DNA of 64,000 nt from positions 31,818-95,817 of the forward strand of contig MWCD01000007.1 in the NCBI GenBank assembly GCA_002069885.1. Direction: 5' to 3'. Of the stretch, positions 52,705 to 61,167 are shown piece by piece (the first letter of the stretch is position 1; every line of letters starts with the position of its first letter). A program made the translations under genes and the position numbers. The DNA is from a bacterium ADurb.Bin236. GTDB taxonomy: Bacteria > UBP15 > UBA6099. Below the pieces are notes generated by a model that saw nothing but the letters and a program-made list of their open reading frames with translations, did not search any database and was not told where the DNA came from.

Positions 52705-54087
52705 TTGAAAAAGATTCATGTGGCCGGGTTCATTCTCGCCATGCTCCTCATACTGTTTTCGACGGTGATTTATCCGCCTCTCACGGCGATGCTCCAGTCG
52801 AAGAAAGTGGTGGAGTCGGCGGAATCCAAAATTGCGTCGGGCGATCTAGCCGGCGGGTTGTCGGATTACCAGCACGCTTTGAATCTCATTAAGAAAACAA
52901 AAATCCTGCCGGTTGAGATTAATGACAGAATTAGAAACACGCTTTTCGCCGCAGTGGACACCAACCCTATGGAGTCCCACAAAATAGTAGAATTTTTCCA
53001 GATCAACAACATCGAAGTGGAATGCCTTCGAAGAGCTCTGATGTATCAGGGATTCGTGGCGTTGGCGATAGACGCCGCCAAGAAGTCTGAATTCGACGAT
53101 GTCCGCCAAGGACTTTACCTCGCCGCCTTATGGGGCGGAGAGTGCGAGGTCGAGGAAAGAAACCTCAATCAGTTCAAACGGCTTCTAGACTACTACAGGA
53201 CGAAGTCCGGCGACAAGTTCATCGAAGCCGACTGGATGAGGAAAGCGTATGAAGGGCAGCCGATAGCGACGGCTGAGAAAGCGGCAGCCGCGCCCGCACC
53301 AGCGCCTGAGCCGTCCGCGCCGGCTCAGCCTCAGCCGCCAAAAGCGGAAGGAAAGATTCAGCCGCCTGCCGCTGAACAGAAACCGGATAAAGCGCCGCCC
53401 GCCGCAGATACGAAACAGCCATCCGCTCCGGCCCCGTCAGAAAAACCTGCCGCCGCGCCCGCGACGTCTCAGTCCGCATCGCAGGAACAGAAGGACGGCG
53501 GCGCCGTTCCACGGATATCTCCCGATTTGATTATGGAAACATCCGGGCAGGATGAAAAAACGGAGTCCGACTCGGCCCTCTCCAAAGCTTTGAAGCCCGT
53601 TCAAAACGCATTATCGAAGATAACCGGACTGCTCAAAAGAGGAAACAACAAAGGGAAACCCTCCGCAAAGGACGCTAAAATTGAAAAGCCGCAACCGAAT
53701 AAACCCGCGGAAAAGGGACCGTTCGATATTGCGAAAGAAACCAAACTTGCCGCAGAGGGGATTATTAGCGTAATCGCGGTTCACGGCGTAAGACCGGAAA
53801 CGGTTTATTTCTCCGGGGACGGAGAGGTGGTCTATGTCACTTTCTCGTCCGCCAATATAGGTGACAGAAAGCTTGCGGACGAACTGAAGAATGTTTTCAA
53901 ATCGGTGCATGAGAGAATAACGGTAGACAACAGGATTCCACTCAAGACGATGGTGATACATCTGAAGGACGCGGACGGCTCTTCGCGCGCCCATTGGAAT
54001 ATAGAATATGCCGACTATATGGAATACAGAGACAAAAAGATAAGCGGCGCCGAATTCAGGAAAAGATGGAAAGAGAAGATATTCTGA
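52705..54087 (+). CDS. Membrane-anchored protein with a Pro/Ala/Lys-rich linker, unknown function
   Basis: 460 residues, TTG start with GGGGTG upstream. N-terminal membrane helix (about 6-24), then a helical repeat-like domain (about 32-180: ESAESKIASGDLAGGLSDYQHALNLIKK resembles a TPR), a long low-complexity linker (about 195-260) rich in Pro, Ala and Lys that could cross the periplasm, and a small C-terminal alpha/beta domain (IISVIAVHGVRPETVYFSGDGEVVYVTF, NRIPLKTMVIHLKD). No known family. One base before tmk, so linked in transcription to replication genes without obvious logic. Confidence 0.75.
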   Translation: MKKIHVAGFILAMLLILFSTVIYPPLTAMLQSKKVVESAESKIASGDLAGGLSDYQHALNLIKKTKILPVEINDRIRNTLFAAVDTNPMESHKIVEFFQINNIEVECLRRALMYQGFVALAIDAAKKSEFDDVRQGLYLAALWGGECEVEERNLNQFKRLLDYYRTKSGDKFIEADWMRKAYEGQPIATAEKAAAAPAPAPEPSAPAQPQPPKAEGKIQPPAAEQKPDKAPPAADTKQPSAPAPSEKPAAAPATSQSASQEQKDGGAVPRISPDLIMETSGQDEKTESDSALSKALKPVQNALSKITGLLKRGNNKGKPSAKDAKIEKPQPNKPAEKGPFDIAKETKLAAEGIISVIAVHGVRPETVYFSGDGEVVYVTFSSANIGDRKLADELKNVFKSVHERITVDNRIPLKTMVIHLKDADGSSRAHWNIEYADYMEYRDKKISGAEFRKRWKEKIF

Positions 54088-54088
54088 T

Positions 54089-54757
54089 ATGACGCCGCGA
54101 AAGAGAACCTCTCCGGCTGGCGGCAAGTTCATCGTCGTGGAGGGAATAGACGGGGCGGGCACGACCACCCAGTCGGCGCTTTTGAGGGACGCGTTGGAGC
54201 GGGCAGGCGCGGAATGTTCTCTCACCCGCGAGCCTACCGGCGGCCCAATCGGCAAACTTATCCGGAATTTCTTGGAAAAGAAAATTGATCCGCTTCGCGA
54301 CGTGTATTGCGACGAGAAGGCGGAGAGAGACGTTCTTTCGCTGCTTTTTACCGCCGACAGGCTGGATCATCTACAGAGGGAAATTGAGCCTGCGCTAGCT
54401 ATCGGTCGTCATGTCGTTTCCGACCGTTATTATCATTCAACGTTCGCATATCAGATGAAGAGTTCCGCTCATCTCAAATGGCTAGTGGAAATGAATTCCG
54501 CAGCCCGGACTCCCGACCTGACGTTTTTCATAGACCTTCCCCCCGCGGCGGCTCTCGAAAGAATGGAATCTCGCGGCAGGAAGGACTTGTTCGAAACCTC
54601 CGAGCAGTTGCGCCGAATAAGGGCCGCTTACAAGCTGGCCATAAGGGAACTGTCGGAGCGCGGGCATCGCATCGTCGTCATCAACGGTCGCCGCTCTATC
54701 GATGAGATACATTCCGAAATGATTGCCGAGACATCGCGGGTTATTGGACTCGACTGA
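54089..54757 (+). CDS. tmk: Thymidylate kinase
   Basis: 222 residues. VVEGIDGAGTTTQSALL is the P-loop region, but the usual Lys (GAGKTT) is Thr. DR-motif VVSDRYYHSTFAYQ, TREPTGGPIGKLIR and the lid RKDLFET are normal. Phosphorylates dTMP to dTDP. The Lys-to-Thr change at the P-loop may be a lineage variant; activity cannot be judged from sequence alone. Followed by holA, a common pair. Confidence 0.93.
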   Translation: MTPRKRTSPAGGKFIVVEGIDGAGTTTQSALLRDALERAGAECSLTREPTGGPIGKLIRNFLEKKIDPLRDVYCDEKAERDVLSLLFTADRLDHLQREIEPALAIGRHVVSDRYYHSTFAYQMKSSAHLKWLVEMNSAARTPDLTFFIDLPPAAALERMESRGRKDLFETSEQLRRIRAAYKLAIRELSERGHRIVVINGRRSIDEIHSEMIAETSRVIGLD

Positions 54758-54852
54758 GCCAGCTCAAGATTATTAATCGATACAACCTTTGTTTATACGC
54801 TCCATGCCCCGGCGCGCGTGTGCTATACTATACCCCGGAGGTTTCATGGAAA

Positions 54853-56085
54853 ATGGATATCGGCTCTGAAAACGAATCCAAGATATTTAAAACGGTCGCC
54901 AAGCCTGTCTATGTGTGCCACGGAGAATACGAGTTTCTCCAGAAGGAGCTTGCCGACAAGATAGTGAGATATCTCCTGAAGCCTGACGAGATCGACGTGT
55001 CGCTTGTAAAGATAAACGCGTCTGAGCCGAACGCGCTTGAAACTCTGCTGAGCGAAGCGGGATCGAGGTCCCTGTTTTCGGACAATCGAGTCATTTACGT
55101 GGACAACGCCGAGAATTTGAAGCTTTTAAAGAGCGACCGCGCGGAAGATGGAAAGAAGTTGCCGCCTGAGGAAAAATACACGAACTGGAAGCATTTTGAA
55201 GCCTTCAGCGCGATGATGAGGAAACCTCCTGAAAGCGCGCGCATGGTTTTCGTATGCGGCGAGGAGTTGAGAAAACCGTCCGGCAAAGGCGGCGCCATGA
55301 GGACGGAGAAAATCATGCAGCGCGTCTACGAGGACGTCGCCAAGACCGGGGTTATCGTCAGGTTCGCAAGGATGTACGACGACGCTTATGCCGAATGGAT
55401 AGCGAACAGAGCGAGGCGGGAGGGCTTGCGCCTCACTTTGGATCAGGCCGAAAGGCTTCTCGACATGGCCGGCAAAGACGTGCGCCATCTGGCCAACGAA
55501 GTGGAAAAGCTGGCGGTCAGGGCGGGCGACTCAAGGCAAATAAGCGACGACGACATGAGAATGATCGTCACTTCAAGCGACGATATTTATCTGTATCTGA
55601 TGATCGATCACATGATGAGCGGGAAGGGCAGGTCCGCGCTTGTGCTGCTTGACAGGTCTATGGAAGCCGGAGGCGCGCCCGCGCAGATTATCGGCTTTCT
55701 TGCCTCCCGTTTCCGTCAGTTATGGCAGGCAAGATATCTTTTGGACAAAGGGTATTTTTCTTATCTGCCCAAAGAGTTCAAGTTCGGCGGAAAGAAAACA
55801 GTTGGGGAGGGGATGGCTGCTGTCACTCAAGCCGACAGATCGACGCTTTGCTCTGACCCGAAATCGTCCATACTCGGCAAGACAGAGTTCGCGGCATATA
55901 ACATGCTGATTCCGGCGCGTCGCATGACCCTGCGGCAAATTGAAGGCGCGATAACCCGCATTGTGGACATCGAAAGGCGCATGAAAGGGATAGACAGACC
56001 GAAACTCGGGTCCGATGTGATGATGATTCAGAATCTTATTGTGGATATTTCCCGCGACGTCAAATCGGCGGCAGTCCCCAACTGA
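54853..56085 (+). CDS. holA: DNA polymerase III subunit delta
   Basis: 410 residues, clamp-loader subunit. KPVYVCHGEYEFLQKELADKIV starts the AAA-like domain; RVIYVDNAENLK, the lid segment LRLTLDQAERLLDMAGKDVRHLANEVEKLAV and the C-terminal GGAPAQIIGFLASRFRQLWQA are typical. The ATG at 54853 is the only usable start, with GGAGG 11 bases upstream. The C-terminal 26 bases overlap the convergent STAS gene. Longer than E. coli delta by about 60 residues. Confidence 0.92.
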   Translation: MDIGSENESKIFKTVAKPVYVCHGEYEFLQKELADKIVRYLLKPDEIDVSLVKINASEPNALETLLSEAGSRSLFSDNRVIYVDNAENLKLLKSDRAEDGKKLPPEEKYTNWKHFEAFSAMMRKPPESARMVFVCGEELRKPSGKGGAMRTEKIMQRVYEDVAKTGVIVRFARMYDDAYAEWIANRARREGLRLTLDQAERLLDMAGKDVRHLANEVEKLAVRAGDSRQISDDDMRMIVTSSDDIYLYLMIDHMMSGKGRSALVLLDRSMEAGGAPAQIIGFLASRFRQLWQARYLLDKGYFSYLPKEFKFGGKKTVGEGMAAVTQADRSTLCSDPKSSILGKTEFAAYNMLIPARRMTLRQIEGAITRIVDIERRMKGIDRPKLGSDVMMIQNLIVDISRDVKSAAVPN

Positions 56086-56605
56086 CCAACGCTTCATTCA
56101 GCGTCTCGTAATAATCTATTATATTGTCCGCGCGAAGCGCTTTTATCGACGTCATCACTTTGTTTTGAATCCCGACGAATTTCACCTGCTGCTGATTGCG
56201 AGTGAACCTGTGAACGACGGTCACGATGGCTCCTATGCCGCTGCTGTCCATCCATTCGATTTCCGACATATCCACTATTACGTACGGGTCGTCAATTTTT
56301 TTCGTGAGAGTGCTCAACTCCCTGCTGTTCTCGAAGTCGATCTGTTTCAGATGAATTTTTATGTGAACGTAATCCCCATCGTTGCTCACGTCGTAATCGG
56401 GATTGAGAGGGGCGCTGCATGCCGGGCAGAATCTGGCTCCTGTCGAATTCAGGTTGCCGCAGTTGGGACACTGCGCGGACTGCTCTTCCGCCGCCGCTTT
56501 CTTTTGCGGTTTTACCGAGCACGCTCCGCACTTCGCGCAGAATTTATTCTTGGCCGGATTCTGCGCGCCGCATTCACTGCAAAAACGATAACCCTGTTCC
56601 ATCAT
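56060..56605 (-). CDS. Double zinc-ribbon STAS-domain protein (anti-sigma-factor-antagonist-like)
   Basis: 181 residues. Two N-terminal zinc ribbons (CSECGAQNPAKNKFCAKCG, and CPNCGNLNSTGARFCPACS) lead to a STAS domain (about 75-178) with the phosphorylatable Ser in VDMSEIEWMDSSGIGAIV. STAS proteins of this type switch partner proteins by Ser phosphorylation. The zinc ribbons are an uncommon addition. The ATG pair at 56602-56605 is used because the promoter at 56630-56659 overlaps the upstream start at 56659. Confidence 0.9.
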   Translation of the reverse strand: MMEQGYRFCSECGAQNPAKNKFCAKCGACSVKPQKKAAAEEQSAQCPNCGNLNSTGARFCPACSAPLNPDYDVSNDGDYVHIKIHLKQIDFENSRELSTLTKKIDDPYVIVDMSEIEWMDSSGIGAIVTVVHRFTRNQQQVKFVGIQNKVMTSIKALRADNIIDYYETLNEALVSWGLPPI

Positions 56606-56629
56606 TTTTTTCGCCAGACTCTTTTTTCT

Positions 56630-56659
56630 AGTATAGAATTCATTTATCGGTAATGTCAA
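56630..56659 (-). promoter_or_regulatory. Promoter of the zinc-ribbon STAS gene
   Basis: Minus strand TTGACA (56654-56659), 18-base spacer, TATACT (56630-56635): 6/6 and 5/6. Leader about 18 bases to the ATG at 56605. Confidence 0.65.
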
Positions 56660-56726
56660 TCTCGGTTTGATATTCTGGAATGATAGTACAATAATATTAC
56701 GTTCGATTAATTATTGCGAGGTCGAA

Positions 56727-57602
56727 ATGAAGGTTGGAAGAGAAACGATAAAATTGCTCGAATCGTTGGATATAAGATATCCGGACAAATACCTTGATGA
56801 GTTTCGCGGTCGCTCTTTTGTCGTAAAATGCGGCGGCAGCCTGATGGAGGACCCGTCGACCGGCTTGGCTATTCTAGACGATGTCGCTCTTCTGAAAAAG
56901 GAGGGCATAAATCCCGTTCTCGTTCACGGCGGATCGGTTCAGGCCGACAGAGAGATGGAGTCCGCCGGGATTCAGCCGAAAAGGTACAAGGGGCTTCGTC
57001 ACACGTGCGAGCGCACCATCGAGATTCTAGACAGGTGTTTCGGCGCGCTCAACTCAAGGATAGTCGATGAACTCAAATCGAGGGGCGCGGACGCCGCCGG
57101 GTTTTCTGGCGCTTCGGGCGGCGGTCTCATTAAAGCCGATATCATCCGCCCGGACGGCGTGGACATCGGGCTTGTCGGAGACATGACCGGCCTGAACCGT
57201 CCGCTATGGGATTCCATACTTAACAACCAGCTTCCCGTCGTGTCCTCGCTCGGCGTTAGTCCTCAAGGCCTGACTCTCAACATCAACGCGGACTATGTGG
57301 CAACGAAGCTTGCCCTAGAAATCGGGGCAGACAAGCTTATACTAATGACGGACGTCGCCGGCGTGATGCTCGATCCTAAAGACCCTTCAACATTGATATC
57401 GAGCCTCACTGTAAGCCGCGCAAGGGAACTTATCGCGGACGGCTCCATAGGCAGCGGGATGATTCCCAAAATTGAGTCCGCAACAAGAGCGATCGAAAGC
57501 GGGCTTAAGAAAATTCACATGATTAACGGCAGGGTTTCCCACAGTCTCCTGCTCGAAATCTTCACCGACCACGGCGTGGGAACCGAGATTAAACCGGACT
57601 GA
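56727..57602 (+). CDS. argB: Acetylglutamate kinase
   Basis: Second step of arginine biosynthesis. 291 residues from the ATG at 56727 (GAGGT upstream). Family blocks: FVVKCGGSLM with the catalytic Lys, PVLVHGGSVQADREMESAG, RYKGLRHT, GLVGDMTGLN, NINADYVATKLALEIGADKLILMTDVAGVM. The argC and argJ genes are at the other end of the window. Length as expected. Five bases separate it from the next gene. Confidence 0.92.
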   Translation: MKVGRETIKLLESLDIRYPDKYLDEFRGRSFVVKCGGSLMEDPSTGLAILDDVALLKKEGINPVLVHGGSVQADREMESAGIQPKRYKGLRHTCERTIEILDRCFGALNSRIVDELKSRGADAAGFSGASGGGLIKADIIRPDGVDIGLVGDMTGLNRPLWDSILNNQLPVVSSLGVSPQGLTLNINADYVATKLALEIGADKLILMTDVAGVMLDPKDPSTLISSLTVSRARELIADGSIGSGMIPKIESATRAIESGLKKIHMINGRVSHSLLLEIFTDHGVGTEIKPD

Positions 57603-57607
57603 AAAAA

Positions 57608-57943
57608 ATGAACCCGGAAACGCTTCTTCAGGGAATGGCTCCTTCGGCGGTAGCCCTTCAGATAGGCATGGCCCTGCTGATATTGCTGGCGGCGGTCATG
57701 ACTGCCCTCGACTCCAGAGAACGGGGCGCGCGCAAAGAAGCCGCCATACTCTGGTTCTTTGCGATTGTCATATTTGCTCCCGTTGCTGTCATCTATCTGT
57801 TATTCAGGATGAGGCCGGTAATTCAGATACGAAAGACGAATTCTTCTCCCAATCCCCCGATGGAAGAAAAAAAATGCTCCTATTGCGGTTCCGGCCTTGA
57901 GCCGGGAACCCGCATCTGCCCGAACTGCGGGAGGCTTTTATGA
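57608..57943 (+). CDS. Small membrane protein with C-terminal zinc ribbon (PLDc_N-like)
   Basis: 111 residues: two membrane helices (about 17-32 and 47-65), the second with the PLDc_N-like ILWFFAIVIFAPVAVIYLLF, a linker and a zinc ribbon (CSYCGSGLEPGTRICPNCG). Its stop overlaps the next ATG (ATGA). Role unknown. It is the second protein in 1.5 kb with such a ribbon. Confidence 0.78.
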   Translation: MNPETLLQGMAPSAVALQIGMALLILLAAVMTALDSRERGARKEAAILWFFAIVIFAPVAVIYLLFRMRPVIQIRKTNSSPNPPMEEKKCSYCGSGLEPGTRICPNCGRLL

Positions 57944-58836
57944 CCTGCGGCAATATTGGGATGGTGGTATCCCGCGCCGCCTCTCTTTGCAGGCTCGACA
58001 GGTTCGGGCTTCAACGCGCCGAATTTGTTCTCATGGAAGCCGACACAATGGAAATCGTGAAGAATTTCGTGGCTGAAAGAAACATGAAATTCAGCGCGCA
58101 TTGCCCTTTTTTCGCCGAGGACATTCCTCCGACAAGGGCCGGACTTCTCGCAAGCATCGTGGACTCGGATGAAGACCGGAGGCTGAAATCGCTTGCCTTG
58201 ATGGAGCGCACGATCTCTGTGGCGGGCGCTATGGGCGCAGAATATGTCGTGGTTCACGCGCAGAAACCTGAAAACTTCGGCGGCGACAACCCCCCCGGAT
58301 TTGGCGAACGCGCGGCGCTAGATTCGGCTCTGAGAAGCTGCGAAAGGCTCGTCCGGCTTTCCGCTGAACACAGCGTCTATGTCCTAGTGGAGAATGTTTT
58401 CAGGAATAGTTCTTTTTTCTCAGCGAAGTCTTTCAGGACGATTTTCGACTCATTTCCCGATCTCGGATTCTGCCTCGACGTAGGTCATCTGGACGTGGAC
58501 TGCCGTTTGTATGATTTCGATTTCGACGAGTTTGTAGATGCCGCGCTGCCTTTCATGAAGGCGATTCATCTTCAGAATTCAAACCCCGATTATCCTGTCG
58601 GAGGCCGCCAGCAGTGGAAGATTCCGGTTCATCCGTCTCACAAGGTGGAGGACGGGTGGCGCGACATCGAGGCTCTTCTACGAAAAGTCCTTGCCGCGAA
58701 CCCGGATTGCGCGGTAAATTTCGAGATGAGATATGGAATTCCGGAAGAAAATATTATCTACGAGGAAGGCGTAAACTGGATAAAAAGGCTGATTCCAGAG
58801 ATTTTGTCCAAAAAAGACCTTGTCCGGCCAGCTTAA
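57940..58836 (+). CDS. TIM-barrel xylose isomerase-like / AP endonuclease family 2 protein
   Basis: 298 residues. Block pattern of the sugar-phosphate isomerase/epimerase superfamily: NMKFSAHCPFF, MGAEYVVVHAQKPENF, HSVYVLVENVF, DLGFCLDVGHLDVD, KAIHLQNSN, VNFEMRY. Metal-binding His/Glu/Asp positions are consistent (VVHA, VEN, DVGH). Substrate unknown. Translationally coupled to the small zinc-ribbon protein. Confidence 0.85.
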   Translation: MTCGNIGMVVSRAASLCRLDRFGLQRAEFVLMEADTMEIVKNFVAERNMKFSAHCPFFAEDIPPTRAGLLASIVDSDEDRRLKSLALMERTISVAGAMGAEYVVVHAQKPENFGGDNPPGFGERAALDSALRSCERLVRLSAEHSVYVLVENVFRNSSFFSAKSFRTIFDSFPDLGFCLDVGHLDVDCRLYDFDFDEFVDAALPFMKAIHLQNSNPDYPVGGRQQWKIPVHPSHKVEDGWRDIEALLRKVLAANPDCAVNFEMRYGIPEENIIYEEGVNWIKRLIPEILSKKDLVRPA

Positions 58837-58840
58837 CCAA

Positions 58841-58869
58841 TTGACAACAATATTGATGGCGCTTATCAT
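58841..58869 (+). promoter_or_regulatory. Promoter of the HDOD gene
   Basis: TTGACA (58841-58846), 17-base spacer, TATCAT (58864-58869): 6/6 and 5/6. Leader about 37 bases. It starts 5 bases after the preceding stop. Confidence 0.65.
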
Positions 58870-58912
58870 ATTACAACTTATCTAGTCGAACCGGATTTGT
58901 GGAGAACGTGTT

Positions 58913-59779
58913 TTGAACGAAACTGCAAGAAATAGAATTGTCGAAAAAATTCGAGACCTTCCGACTCTTCCGTCGACCGTCGCGCAGATTATCAGCGTCA
59001 CGAACGATCCAGAGGCGAGCGTCGAGGATTTGAAGAAAATCATCGAGGCTGATCAGGTGGTGGCAGGGCGCATCCTTCGCGCGGTCAATTCCGCTTATTA
59101 CGGCTTTCCAAGGCAGGTAGACACACTCTCGAAAGCCATAGTCATTCTCGGATTCAACAATGTCCGCTCGATAGCTCTTTCCGTATCCATCATGGAACTA
59201 TTCCCGATGAAAAGCCCGAACTCATTCAGCTATAACCAGTTGTGGGCGCATGCGGTGGGAGTGGCCCACTGCGCCCGCTCCATCGCCAGAGTCTTCAATC
59301 CGAGGCAGACAGAACAGTATTTCGTGGCCGGACTGCTCCATGATATAGGCCTTGTCGCCATGAATCAGTGTTTCCCTGACGACTTTATCAACTGCTACAA
59401 CTCGGCTATTAAGCAAAAACGCCCGTTGTTCGAGGTGGAGGTGGAGAGATTCGAGTTCGACCACGCTGACGTCAGTCAGTTCGTGGCGGACAGGTGGCTT
59501 CTTCCATCCACGCTTTCCACTGCGATAGGCCTTCACCACAGACCTCACGAAGCGAACGACAACGATAAAATCGTTTACGCAATTCACACGGCGGACATCA
59601 TCTGCAAGACGATGGCTTTCGGAGATTACGGAGACAACGCCCCGTTCTCGCTGGATTCGATATATAAGCCTGCGGCGAAGATGATCGAGATAACTCCCGA
59701 AGGCCCTTCAGGCAACCTGAAAAAAATTCTTGCCGAAGACCTCAAAGAAGCCGAAGGTTTCGTGAAATTGTTTGACTAA
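58913..59779 (+). CDS. HDOD-domain signal protein
   Basis: 288 residues, TTG start with GGAG 9 bases upstream. HDOD domain (about 10-210): LPTLPSTVAQIISVTNDPEASVEDLKKIIEADQVVAGRILRAVNSAYYG, ILGFNNVRSIALSVSIMELF, VAGLLHDIGLVAMNQ (HD pair), AIGLHHRPHEA. These HD-related, usually non-hydrolytic domains act as output or adaptor modules in chemosensory, motility and stress signalling. Own promoter; no partner gene adjacent. Confidence 0.93.
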   Translation: MNETARNRIVEKIRDLPTLPSTVAQIISVTNDPEASVEDLKKIIEADQVVAGRILRAVNSAYYGFPRQVDTLSKAIVILGFNNVRSIALSVSIMELFPMKSPNSFSYNQLWAHAVGVAHCARSIARVFNPRQTEQYFVAGLLHDIGLVAMNQCFPDDFINCYNSAIKQKRPLFEVEVERFEFDHADVSQFVADRWLLPSTLSTAIGLHHRPHEANDNDKIVYAIHTADIICKTMAFGDYGDNAPFSLDSIYKPAAKMIEITPEGPSGNLKKILAEDLKEAEGFVKLFD

Positions 59780-59832
59780 CGTTATGTGTCAGTTTTATTG
59801 ACGGCAATTATTCTTTGTTGGCGGTTTTCGCA

Positions 59833-61125
59833 TCACACCCGTCCCACATCGTCGAACGTCACGTCGAATATCTCATCGAAGTCTGATATCTGTCCGTCTT
59901 CAATCTTTATTGATCTGAATCCCCACGAGGAAGGGTTCCCGCCTGCTATCCCCGCCGCCTTGGTCATTATTTGCCTGAGGCCGCCGAACTGCTTGATTTC
60001 ATTGTAGTGCATGTGCCCAACGAGGATGTTAGAGCATCCGTTTTCCGCAAGGCCGGTTGCAAAAGCGTCTGTGTCAGGCCCCGGAATTTTCATCGTCGAG
60101 CCGGATGAGCTTATCCTTTTGCCCCCCATCAGCATTTCAATGGGTATATGGGTGAATGCGATGATGTTCATTCCTCTTGATTTTGCTTCTTTCATGTTTT
60201 CCTGAACCCAGTTCCACTGAGTAGGGCCGACCATTGAATTAATCAACGTGCCGGCGAATGCGGCGTCCGTGTTCCTTCTGTCTCGCAACTGCGCGGGCCA
60301 GTCGAACGAATTCATGCCGAGCATCCTCAGGTTGTCGTAGTCGAACGAATGATATGTCGGCCCGTAGTTGGCTTTCCAGTATTCCAATCCGTCGATAATA
60401 GTCCCGTCTTCTAGTTTCAGGTAGTAAAGTTCGTGGTTGCCGGGGACTATGAACACAGGGACGTCCAGCCATTTCGTCATTGCCTCGTAACCAGTCACGT
60501 AGTCCTTCGGGTAAGTTTCCGGGTTCAGCATCAGGTCGCCGGAAAGGACGATGAATTCCGGGTTGCGTTTCGTCAAAACCTGCAAAACCCTCCTTCTTAT
60601 CCTCTCCATGTCGCCTTCCTTCAGGTGTTGAACATTGAAGTGAATATCAGTGAGATGTATGAATTCGAATTTGCGCTTGAATTCCCTGATTGCTTTGACG
60701 GCGTTCGGCTGCCTGTCCCAGATGTCTCCTCCGAAAACGGCTGTGAGGTTGAATAGAGCTTCGGGCGCGGCGGAGGGGATAAGCGCGTCGTAGGTTTTAA
60801 GGTCGCCAGTCGAGCCTGTTGGTTTGAATTCAAGGGAGAAAGTCTTATTGGGATATGCCGACTGCTCGATATATACGCCTGTCAGTTCCTTGTCTTCCGG
60901 AGGCAAGACTGTCATCTTGAACGAATCTCCGATTTTCGCTATGGCAGGGATATTGAAAAGGGGAGCCTTGATTTGGTTGACTCGCAGAACCGGCGCGCCC
61001 GGAACAGGCGCCAGAGGCGCTCCGAACGCGGCAGCCTCTCTTGGAGAAAACGCGGCGATTCCAAGCGGCAGCCCCGCTACTGCGGCCCCCGTCGTTTTCA
61101 GAAACTCTCTTCTTGATATGCTCAT
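59833..61125 (-). CDS. Tat-exported metallophosphoesterase
   Basis: 430 residues. Twin-arginine signal ISRREFLKTTGAAVAG, so exported folded. After an N-terminal Ig-like part (about 45-145) comes the calcineurin-type core: FIHLTDIHFNVQH, VLSGDLMLNPETY, FIVPGNHELYYL, NIIAFTHIPIEM, ILVGHMHYNEIKQ. Paralogue of the next gene (same order of blocks: DRQPNAVKAIREFKRKFEF versus DRQPNSVKVIKEFKKKFIF). Substrate unknown. Confidence 0.92.
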   Translation of the reverse strand: MSISRREFLKTTGAAVAGLPLGIAAFSPREAAAFGAPLAPVPGAPVLRVNQIKAPLFNIPAIAKIGDSFKMTVLPPEDKELTGVYIEQSAYPNKTFSLEFKPTGSTGDLKTYDALIPSAAPEALFNLTAVFGGDIWDRQPNAVKAIREFKRKFEFIHLTDIHFNVQHLKEGDMERIRRRVLQVLTKRNPEFIVLSGDLMLNPETYPKDYVTGYEAMTKWLDVPVFIVPGNHELYYLKLEDGTIIDGLEYWKANYGPTYHSFDYDNLRMLGMNSFDWPAQLRDRRNTDAAFAGTLINSMVGPTQWNWVQENMKEAKSRGMNIIAFTHIPIEMLMGGKRISSSGSTMKIPGPDTDAFATGLAENGCSNILVGHMHYNEIKQFGGLRQIMTKAAGIAGGNPSSWGFRSIKIEDGQISDFDEIFDVTFDDVGRV

Positions 61126-61167
61126 TGTTCAATCCGCCTTTTCTCAGTTGTCTGCCTGTTTACGGTT

